A stretch of DNA of 9,566 nt from contig JALOPA010000038.1 of assembly GCA_025454125.1 (NCBI GenBank), positions 1-9,566 on the forward strand, in the 5' to 3' direction. The notes beneath the pieces were generated by a model. That model searched no databases. It had not been told where the DNA came from and was given only the letters and a program-made list of their open reading frames with translations. This stretch comes from Thermodesulfobacteriota bacterium (GTDB lineage: Bacteria > Desulfobacterota > DSM-4660 > Desulfatiglandales > HGW-15). The translations under genes and the position numbers were made by a program. Shown here one piece after another: positions 1 through 5,540 of the stretch (position 1 is its first letter; each line of letters opens with the position of its first letter).

Positions 1-2
1 CA

Positions 3-248
3 AGGGCACTTGCAGAGGCAGTGGGCCGTCCTGTCACAGGCACCAGTGCCAACCGGTCCGGTCAACCGAGTTGCTCAACAGCAGAGGAGGTGATCGAGGG
101 CCTCGGCGAAGACATTGATCTGATCCTGGACGGGGGCAGGACCCCTGGAGGAAAAGGGTCCACGGTTCTGGATGTGACGCTCGATCCTCCTGTGGTCCTG
201 AGAGAGGGGATCGTGTCCCGCGAGGAACTCAAGCCTTTTCTGACCTGA
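3..248 (+). CDS. tsaC: Threonylcarbamoyl-AMP synthase (TsaC/Sua5 family), C-terminal part
   Basis: The reading frame is already open at the left window edge and ends at TGA 246-248, so the N-terminal half lies outside. The visible 81 residues carry the family's C-terminal signature: a TGTSANRSGQP segment, then LDGG, then GGKGSTVLDVT followed by PPVVLREGIVS. In this family these residues help form the nucleotide/threonine pocket. The enzyme makes L-threonylcarbamoyl-AMP from threonine, bicarbonate and ATP in the cytoplasm, for the t6A37 modification of tRNAs that read ANN codons. The protein stops soon after the catalytic domain, so there is no Sua5-type extension, which favours the short TsaC form. 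The paralogue YciO has the same fold and cannot be fully excluded without the missing N-terminus. There is no sign that it belongs functionally with the sugar genes downstream. Confidence 0.88.
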   Translation, partial: RALAEAVGRPVTGTSANRSGQPSCSTAEEVIEGLGEDIDLILDGGRTPGGKGSTVLDVTLDPPVVLREGIVSREELKPFLT

Positions 249-284
249 AGATGTTCGCAACGTTTAATCTCCATGGAATTCATT

Positions 285-300
285 CCCCGCAGCATGCTGC
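285..300. repeat. Left copy of a 16-bp palindromic direct repeat
   Basis: CCCCGCAGCATGCTGC lies here. Its last 12 bases (289-300) are a perfect palindrome. A copy with one difference (T for A) lies in the same orientation at 398-413. The two copies bracket the inverted-repeat element at 307-375. Confidence 0.7.
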
Positions 301-306
301 AGCGTT

Positions 307-375
307 GTCATTCCCGCGAAGGCGGGAATCCAGGCAGAGACATTTTTTCTGGACACTCGCCTGCGCGGGTGTGAC
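307..375. repeat. dRS3-like inverted-repeat element
   Basis: Two 27-bp arms (307-333 and 349-375) are imperfect inverted copies of each other, separated by 15 bp that include a run of six T. The left arm contains ATTCCCGCGAAGGCGGGAAT at 310-329. This fits the ATTCCC-N8-GGGAAT consensus known for the dispersed dRS3 repeats of Neisseria and for similar repeats in many other proteobacterial genomes. Each arm can also fold on itself. The element is non-coding. It looks like a small mobile or recombination-associated repeat and could act as a terminator-like structure in RNA, but no function is shown here. No convincing target duplication is visible. Confidence 0.75.
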
Positions 376-397
376 AGTTGTGAAGGTGGCTTAGATA

Positions 398-413
398 CCC
401 CGCAGCTTGCTGC
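398..413. repeat. Right copy of the 16-bp palindromic direct repeat
   Basis: CCCCGCAGCTTGCTGC is the second copy of the repeat at 285-300. Together with the next two bases it forms a 7-bp perfect stem, CCGCAGC/GCTGCGG (400-415), around TT. It lies just ahead of the ribosome-binding site of the 447 gene and might influence that message. Confidence 0.65.
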
Positions 414-446
414 GGAGAGCTTCATTTGAAGAAGGGAGATAGAGAG

Positions 447-764
447 ATGGCATCCGATGAGCGAATTCTTGTCACGGTTTTCTTGCGCCACGATCAGTCC
501 AAGCCTCTTGAGGAGATCATGGCCCACACGAAGCAGACCGGCTTTTACCGTGATTTCCCCCCCGAAGGTTGTAAACTCGTGTCTTGGGTGGTGGCCATGT
601 CCTTCGGTTTCATCATCCAGCTGCTGGTTCAGCCTAATGCCTTGCGCAGCCTGAATCGCTTCATGGAGCAGAAAGCGTGGGGACCCTTTCGCTACGAGGT
701 CTTTCCTTCTTACGACTTCAAGCCCATAGCTGAGAAGTTCAAGAAAGAGCACTCTGCGCTCTAA
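447..764 (+). CDS. Small conserved protein of unknown function
   Basis: This is a 105-residue protein. I place the start at ATG 447, because the purine-rich site AAGGGAG at 432-438 sits 8 bases before it; an in-frame TTG at 426 has no such site. The protein begins with a predicted beta strand (ILVTVFLRHDQSK), continues with a helix, a FPPEG turn and a hydrophobic strand/helix stretch (VVAMSFGFIIQLLV), and ends with a charged helix. The pattern HDQSK, then FPPEG, then a WG.FR.E...YDF.P motif near the C-terminus matches, from memory, small uncharacterised proteins that are widespread in proteobacteria. The layout resembles dimeric alpha/beta barrel or ferredoxin-like small proteins, but that is inference. 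The central hydrophobic stretch is too short and irregular to call a membrane segment with confidence. It converges on the kinase gene with only 10 bases between the stop codons. Confidence 0.75.
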   Translation: MASDERILVTVFLRHDQSKPLEEIMAHTKQTGFYRDFPPEGCKLVSWVVAMSFGFIIQLLVQPNALRSLNRFMEQKAWGPFRYEVFPSYDFKPIAEKFKKEHSAL

Positions 765-774
765 GCTCTCTGCT

Positions 775-2118
775 CTATGCTTCCTTTAGGTGTTTCAACC
801 CGAGAAGGGCTGCCCCTTTCATGGAAGACTCCTCCTGATGGCGGTACTCGCAGTCCCTCATCCACCTTTTTTTTGCGCGGATCAGGACAGGGCTCACGGC
901 CCCGCCCGTGACGTGAACCTCGCCGGCCAGCGGGACCTGAGCACTGATTTCCTCCAGATGGGCCCGCTGGTAATGGCACAAACCTCTGACGAGGGCTGCG
1001 AGAAGTTCTTCGCGAGTGGTTTCTGCGGTCAAACCTTCAAAAGAAGCCCTTAGAGGCTCGAGGGAATAACGGGATCCCATGAGATATGGAACATAAGTCA
1101 CACCGCTTTCCCGTTCCAGCCACGAGTCCACGGCTCCAGGAATGAAATGGCGGTGATAGTCGTCAACCGTCATTTCACTGCAAAAAAGGGTCCTGAACCA
1201 CTCCAGAGCAGTGCCTCCTGCATTCATGACATAGAGCGTGAGCCATCGGCCCGGGATCACGTGGGTTCGCACATTGTAGTTTTTCGAAGAAAGACATTCC
1301 GGAAGACAGACCAGGGTGATTTCACAGGTGCCGTTGACGTTGATCACTTCACCGGGCTCCTGCACTCCTACCGAGTAGGCGGCTAGAACCGCATCATTTC
1401 CTCCAATGACCACCGCAGGTTCTCTCGCAAGACCCAGCTCAAGAGCGATCTTGGGCGTTACCCGCCCCGTGCTGCCGTGAGAAGGAATGACCCTGGGAAG
1501 CTTTTCCACGGAGAGGCCGAAAGCTCCGGCAATGTGTTCATTCCATCGGAGGTTGTTTTCATTCGTGTTGTAGAGCGCGGTCAGGGAGGCGGAGGAGGGG
1601 TCAATGGCAAATCGGCCTGTAAGCCATCGAGCCATGTAGGTATTGGAATGGCCGAAGACGCAAGCCTTCTCGAAAAGCTCGGGATGATGGTCTTTGATCC
1701 AGAGGATACTGGCAAGAGAACATCCGCCGGCCACGGGCATGTTGCCTGTGACCGTCATGAGAATATTCAATCCGACGGTTTCGATAATGTGCTCCGCCTG
1801 CTTGCGTGACCGTTGGTCCAGCATGAGAATAGCAGGATACAGAGCGTTGCCCTCACGGTCCATGGCCGTCAAACCGGGCGTGGTGCCTGAAAACGAAATG
1901 ACCTCTACCTCGGCCATCCAATCCCTCAGATGGCGGCAGCCGTCAACAAACGCCTGACGCCAGAGGGCTGGATCGATGTCGCTGAAAAGACCGTCGTTGT
2001 AAGTGTGAACCGGGTAGGTCTTCGAAAAGCCGGCGAGCATCATCAGGTCGCCTTGTTCTTCCCTGAAGACGCCCATTTTCATTCCTGTGGTCCCGACATC
2101 AACACCAAGAAGGGTCAT
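775..2118 (-). CDS. FGGY-family carbohydrate kinase (xylulokinase-like)
   Basis: This is a 447-residue cytoplasmic kinase that would phosphorylate a sugar or polyol with ATP. The N-terminal phosphate-binding loop is GVDVGTTGMK (residues 5-14, Asp7), followed by the LDQRS segment (100-104) where xylulokinases have W-x-D-x-R. The presumed catalytic base is Asp242 in GGNDAVLA. The second domain has VNGTCE (261-266) and a C-terminal GGAVSP/KGAALLGL adenosine-binding pair. Length is slightly below the usual 480-500 of xylulokinases. Start ATG 2118 has GAGG seven bases upstream. It lies 41 bases after the MBL-fold gene on the same strand, so the two are probably one transcript, divergent from the dehydrogenase-to-transketolase operon. 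The substrate is unknown; a ketose or ketose acid from that operon's pathway is a reasonable guess. The odd points are Leu in place of Trp before the DQR motif and Cys in the GT(S/C) loop. Confidence 0.88.
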   Translation of the reverse strand: MTLLGVDVGTTGMKMGVFREEQGDLMMLAGFSKTYPVHTYNDGLFSDIDPALWRQAFVDGCRHLRDWMAEVEVISFSGTTPGLTAMDREGNALYPAILMLDQRSRKQAEHIIETVGLNILMTVTGNMPVAGGCSLASILWIKDHHPELFEKACVFGHSNTYMARWLTGRFAIDPSSASLTALYNTNENNLRWNEHIAGAFGLSVEKLPRVIPSHGSTGRVTPKIALELGLAREPAVVIGGNDAVLAAYSVGVQEPGEVINVNGTCEITLVCLPECLSSKNYNVRTHVIPGRWLTLYVMNAGGTALEWFRTLFCSEMTVDDYHRHFIPGAVDSWLERESGVTYVPYLMGSRYSLEPLRASFEGLTAETTREELLAALVRGLCHYQRAHLEEISAQVPLAGEVHVTGGAVSPVLIRAKKRWMRDCEYRHQEESSMKGAALLGLKHLKEA

Positions 2119-2159
2119 GGCATGGCCTCGTGTCGCTCACGGTTGTGGGTCTCGAAGGT

Positions 2160-3035
2160 TCAGGCCTCTCCCAATAGGTCCTCACGGTCGGCTACCCTGA
2201 GATGGGCCTCAAGGGATCGGATCACGATAGGGATCAGGGCCGTTTGGGGAAGATCCATCGCGTGGAGAACCTGGGAGGCAAAACCCGTCAAATCCGCGTC
2301 CGGTGATCCGGATCTTATCCGGCGGACCAGGTCGTGCACTTGTTGAAAGTGGAGCAGGCCTTGCTCCATGAGAGAATAGACCTGTTCCCCTTGTCGAGGC
2401 TCGTCCCAGGATGCGAGCAACGTGGTGAGCCCCTGCCACTGCTTCAGCTTCCGGATGGAGTCGATGGAGGAGAGGACGTCGTCGTAGATGGGAACAGCGC
2501 CTCGCATGGGGATGGCGTCTGCGGAAAACAACAGGCCCATCGGCTCAAGAACCAGTGAGATGGACCCTTTGGAGTGGCCCGGCGTGTGAATGATTTTCAA
2601 GATAAGCCCCTCCCCCAGCTCCAGCGCGTCCCCGTCCTTGAGAATCTGATCGACCTTCACAGAACCTTCCACCAGGGAATACAAATTCAGGATGGGCCTT
2701 TCCCGGTATTGAAGATCCACGTCTTCGATCCAGGGTATGTCCATGGAGTGGGCAGCGATCTGGCAGCCGGTTTCTTCTTGCACTGTCCGGGCCCCGCCCA
2801 TATGGTCGGGGTGGGCATGGGTCAGAACCAGCCTGTTGATGTCGCGGGGATCCCGCCCTGTTTGCCTTACGTAATCGGAGAGGGCACGATAAGAAGAGGA
2901 CACGCCGGAGTCAACGATGCAGATTTTTCGACCATAGATGAGATAGGCATACACAAAACGATCCAGCATTTTTCCTGAGCCGGCAGCGAGTTTGAATGGG
3001 ATCTTGATGGCGTGAACTTGTTTCGTAACCTCCAC
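2160..3035 (-). CDS. Metallo-beta-lactamase-fold metal-dependent hydrolase
   Basis: This is a 291-residue protein with the full MBL metal site: HAHPDH at residues 73-78 (His73, His75, Asp77, His78), His154 in TPGHSKGS, and Asp173 in FSADAIP. About 100 C-terminal residues, rich in predicted helix, follow the core. There is no signal peptide, so it is probably cytoplasmic. The start is GTG at 3035, chosen because a strong AGGAGG (3041-3046 on the plus strand, read in reverse) sits 5 bases before it. The family includes glyoxalase II, lactonases and other thioester or ester hydrolases, and the sequence alone does not choose between them. Placed first in a two-gene unit with a sugar kinase, and opposite a sugar-acid operon, a lactonase or ester hydrolase role is plausible but unproven. 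Confidence 0.87.
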   Translation of the reverse strand: MEVTKQVHAIKIPFKLAAGSGKMLDRFVYAYLIYGRKICIVDSGVSSSYRALSDYVRQTGRDPRDINRLVLTHAHPDHMGGARTVQEETGCQIAAHSMDIPWIEDVDLQYRERPILNLYSLVEGSVKVDQILKDGDALELGEGLILKIIHTPGHSKGSISLVLEPMGLLFSADAIPMRGAVPIYDDVLSSIDSIRKLKQWQGLTTLLASWDEPRQGEQVYSLMEQGLLHFQQVHDLVRRIRSGSPDADLTGFASQVLHAMDLPQTALIPIVIRSLEAHLRVADREDLLGEA

Positions 3036-3109
3036 GACTCCCTCCTGATCAACCGATTTTTTCGAAAAGCCGACCTGGGGTGTTCGCCGGACCCTCTTCC
3101 TTTTCTATG

Positions 3110-3138
3110 ATTCTGGGAGTGGTATCCATCTTGCTCAA
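3110..3138 (-). promoter_or_regulatory. Possible sigma-70-type promoter for the MBL/kinase genes
   Basis: Read on the minus strand, TTGAGC (3138-3133) and CAGAAT (3115-3110) are 17 bases apart. Each matches the -35 or -10 consensus at four of six positions. It lies about 75 bases before the GTG start of the MBL gene. The match is weak and only position and spacing support it. For the plus-strand operon I see a good -35 (TTGACA, 3158-3163) but no convincing -10 at the right distance. Confidence 0.3.
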
Positions 3139-3139
3139 A

Positions 3140-3167
3140 TGTGCAAAACATGCACAATTGACATGTC
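3140..3167. promoter_or_regulatory. Two palindromes in the divergent control region, likely operator(s)
   Basis: TGTGCA-AAACA-TGCACA (3140-3156) is a perfect 6-5-6 inverted repeat, and GACATGTC (3160-3167) is a perfect 8-bp palindrome that overlaps the TTGACA at 3158-3163. Both lie in the 183 bp between two divergent transcription units, next to the possible minus-strand -35 box. This is the usual place for a dimeric repressor or activator site controlling both units. No regulator gene is in the window, so the protein that binds is unknown. Confidence 0.45.
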
Positions 3168-3218
3168 TATGCCGTGTGTGAGAGAGTGTCAAGGAAAAAT
3201 GGCGGAAGGAGCACGCTG

Positions 3219-4292
3219 ATGGATATACCCAAGAAAATGAAAGCGGTCGTGTTGATGGGACCGAACAAAGTGGAGATCCAAGAAGTGGAAACACCCACGC
3301 CGGGCCCCCAGGACGTTCTGATTAACGTGCAGGCGACGGCTGTCTGCGGAAGTGACGTGAGCTTGATGGCCAAACCCTGGGAAGCGCAACCGCCCTATGG
3401 TTCGTTCATTATCGGCCATGAGTATGCAGGAATCGTTGCGGCTGTGGGCTCCACGGTGGATGAATTCCAGGCAGGCGAACGGGTCGCGGTGGAAGCGAGC
3501 TATGGCTGCGGCCGTTGCAGGAACTGCCGCCTGGGCAACTACACGGCCTGCTTGAACTACGGCAACCGTCAGAGAGGGCACCGAGCCAACGGCTTCACCA
3601 CCAACGGAGGGTTTGCACAGTATGCGGTGAACCACATCAATACGGTGCACAAGATTCCTGACAGCGTGGAATTCAATGAAGCGGCCCTCATCACCAATCT
3701 CGGATGCATCCTGTACGGGTTCCAGACCGTCGGCGGTTATGTGGTCGGAGACAGCGTGGCTGTCGTTGGGCCCGGACCATTGGGTCTGGTCTCTGTGGGT
3801 GTGGCGCGTGCACTCTGTGCGGGGAAAATCTTTCTCGTAGGAACACGGGACAGCCGCCTCCAGATGGGAAAGACCATGGGCGCTGACCGGCTGATCAACA
3901 TTAACCAGGAGAACGCGGTCGAAGTGATTCGAAGGGAGACCCAGGGCATGGGCGCGGACCTGGTCATCGAGTCTTCAGGCGCCACCACCGGACCCCAGAT
4001 GGCCGTGGAGATGTGCAAGCGCATGGGCAAGGTGCTGCTGGTGGGTTATCCCGAAGAGCCGGCTCCGGTCGATTTTTCCATGATGGGCACGCGCAATGTC
4101 CACATCTTCTCGATTCGAGGGGAGGGGTGGGCCAACTGCGCCAGGGGAATATCGCTTCTCTCTCAAGGCCGCATTTCCTTAAAGCCTCTTGCGACTCACT
4201 CTTTTCCTCTCGGCCAGATCGAAGAAGCGTTCAGAACTTTTACGGAGAGGATCGGGGGGGCGATCAAGGTCATTGTTCATCCCAATGCCTAG
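3219..4292 (+). CDS. Zinc-dependent medium-chain dehydrogenase, IolM-like (probable inosose/polyol dehydrogenase)
   Basis: This is a 357-residue medium-chain dehydrogenase/reductase. The start ATG 3219 has AAGGAG at 3206-3211, seven bases before it. Catalytic zinc residues Cys43 (AVCGSD) and His67-Glu68 (GHEYAG) are present. The structural zinc loop is complete, with Cys97, Cys100, Cys103 and Cys111. The Rossmann motif is GPGPLG at 184-189. The usual Glu of sorbitol/threonine-type enzymes in the LIEPL segment is replaced here by Thr159 (LITNLG), so the zinc site may be modified. After the second strand, GTRDSR lacks the classic acidic NAD residue, so cofactor choice is open. Because a creatininase-family IolN-like gene follows, the closest known role is Thermotoga IolM, which oxidises scyllo-inosose to 3-dehydro-scyllo-inosose. 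Function as another sugar or polyol dehydrogenase remains possible. It is the first gene of the plus-strand operon. Confidence 0.87.
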   Translation: MDIPKKMKAVVLMGPNKVEIQEVETPTPGPQDVLINVQATAVCGSDVSLMAKPWEAQPPYGSFIIGHEYAGIVAAVGSTVDEFQAGERVAVEASYGCGRCRNCRLGNYTACLNYGNRQRGHRANGFTTNGGFAQYAVNHINTVHKIPDSVEFNEAALITNLGCILYGFQTVGGYVVGDSVAVVGPGPLGLVSVGVARALCAGKIFLVGTRDSRLQMGKTMGADRLININQENAVEVIRRETQGMGADLVIESSGATTGPQMAVEMCKRMGKVLLVGYPEEPAPVDFSMMGTRNVHIFSIRGEGWANCARGISLLSQGRISLKPLATHSFPLGQIEEAFRTFTERIGGAIKVIVHPNA

Positions 4293-4437
4293 AGGAGGCG
4301 GAGTAGGATTGAGAATCGCGCCAAGGAACTGCTCTTCCTTCTGAGGCACGGAGCTCTCGTCAAGGAAGAGAGAGCTTTCAAGCAGACGGCGGGACGGAAG
4401 ACGCCGTGAGTCCATACGTTATTAGGGAGGTGTTGTC
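4293..4437 (+). other. Intergenic leader with ribosome-binding site and an in-frame open stretch
   Basis: These 145 bases separate the dehydrogenase and hydrolase genes. GGGAGG (4425-4430) is a good ribosome-binding site 7 bases before ATG 4438. The frame of the dehydrogenase stays open past its TAG (4290-4292) for 38 further codons to TGA 4407-4409, but no ATG, GTG or TTG start lies in that frame and I do not call a gene. No clear terminator is seen, so transcription probably continues into the hydrolase gene. Confidence 0.5.
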
Positions 4438-5532
4438 ATGGCAGAAGGGGAATGTCGCTTGCCGTTTGAGAATACGGGCGTAGGTAAACTGAAGGAACGG
4501 ATTTTCAATCTGAGGGATGACCAGGTTTGGGCCTTGCTCAAGGAGTACGAAGTTCCTTCTCAGGGAGAGTTGGAGAAGCCAGGGTCTTACATTCAGAACA
4601 CGGTGAGAAAGAAACTCATCGAGAACCGCAGGAGAAATGACATCGTCATCGTGCCTGTGGGTTCGACGGAGAATCACGGCAGGCACACGGTCGGCGGATT
4701 TGACACGCTGCTGGTGACCCGGATCGCCGAAGCGGTTCGGCGGAAGCAGAGGAAGGCTGGGAAACCTCCGGTGAATCTGGCCTGGCCCATCAACTACGGG
4801 GTGCATCCGCCGTGGCACCAGGGAATGTACGGCACGGTCATGGTGAGCGATGAAGCTTTTGAACAAACCATCATGCACGTCATGTACGGCTTGTGGAACG
4901 ACGGATTTCGAAAGCAGATCTGGATCAACAACCACGCGCAGCAGAACGAGATTGAAAAAGCGGTGAAACGGTTCATGAATACCTATCAGCTACCGGGTTT
5001 TTACCTTGCCCTTGAGTGGCACCGGGCTGTGCGGGAATTTTTCGAAACCAGGGCGCATGGGGGCAAGCTGGAGGATCGGTTTGTCCATGCCGATGAAGCG
5101 GAGACGTCCCTGGGGTTGGAATTGTTTCCTGAGATGGTGGACATGAGCGTTGCCCAGGACACAGGGCCCATGGCCAATTACACCTACCTGCCGGATGGGC
5201 ACTTCGACAAGTCCGTGGAGGATCTGCTGAGGCCGAACACCTACAGGTCCAGGGCCGGGGACCTGCCCCTGGAACTGGTTGCGACGCCGGAAGGAGTGGT
5301 GGGGAAAGCGAGCAAGGGCGCAGCGGGGAAGACGGTGCGGGCCGTGCTGGCCATCTGTGAGTACCTGGATGTCCTTTGCGATGACATTCTCGAGACATGG
5401 CCTGCGGGAGCAGTGCCTGATCCGCAGAGCACGACCTTCCGGACGAACAAGGAGATGGCACCTTATCTCAAAGAGCCAGGCAGCAAGGGTTGGAAATCGG
5501 TTTACTCGCTGCCCAGGATCGGCCCCTATTGA
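4438..5532 (+). CDS. iolN: Creatininase-superfamily hydrolase, IolN-like (3-dehydro-scyllo-inosose hydrolase type)
   Basis: This is a 364-residue protein. The creatininase metal-binding motif is VGSTENHGRHTVGGFD (residues 74-89), with Glu78, His80 and Asp89 as likely metal ligands. It is followed by a WINNHAQQN segment (His166), where ordinary members have NGHGGN, and HADEAETS (217-224). The roughly 65-residue N-terminal lead (with YIQNTVRKKLIENRRRNDI) and the long C-terminal tail (EMAPYLKEPGSKGWKSVYSL) make it longer than creatininase (about 260 residues). In my recollection they match the branch that contains Thermotoga IolN, which hydrolyses the C-C bond of 3-dehydro-scyllo-inosose to give 5-keto-L-gluconate. 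The IolM-like neighbour upstream supports this. Its TGA stop lies 8 bases before the transketolase ATG. The exact ring substrate is inferred and not shown. Start ATG 4438 has GGGAGG seven bases ahead. Confidence 0.78.
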   Translation: MAEGECRLPFENTGVGKLKERIFNLRDDQVWALLKEYEVPSQGELEKPGSYIQNTVRKKLIENRRRNDIVIVPVGSTENHGRHTVGGFDTLLVTRIAEAVRRKQRKAGKPPVNLAWPINYGVHPPWHQGMYGTVMVSDEAFEQTIMHVMYGLWNDGFRKQIWINNHAQQNEIEKAVKRFMNTYQLPGFYLALEWHRAVREFFETRAHGGKLEDRFVHADEAETSLGLELFPEMVDMSVAQDTGPMANYTYLPDGHFDKSVEDLLRPNTYRSRAGDLPLELVATPEGVVGKASKGAAGKTVRAVLAICEYLDVLCDDILETWPAGAVPDPQSTTFRTNKEMAPYLKEPGSKGWKSVYSLPRIGPY

Positions 5533-5540
5533 GGCTTTTC

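Noticed and set aside
264..752. Minus-strand open frame across the repeat and the 447 gene
   Set aside because: It translates the hairpin repeat (which yields a WIPAFAGMT-type string seen wherever such repeats are translated) and then runs antisense to the better-supported small gene.
746..762. AGAGC/GCTCT stem at the convergent gene ends as a bidirectional terminator
   Set aside because: The stem is only 5 bp, lies within the coding end, and has no T-run on either side.
3158..3186. Complete sigma-70 promoter for the plus-strand operon from TTGACA at 3158
   Set aside because: No -10-like hexamer lies 16-18 bases downstream; that region reads as GA-rich sequence.
3174..3218. Upstream GTG start for the dehydrogenase
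   Set aside because: It would add 15 residues unlike the family N-terminus, and ATG 3219 has a well-spaced AAGGAG.
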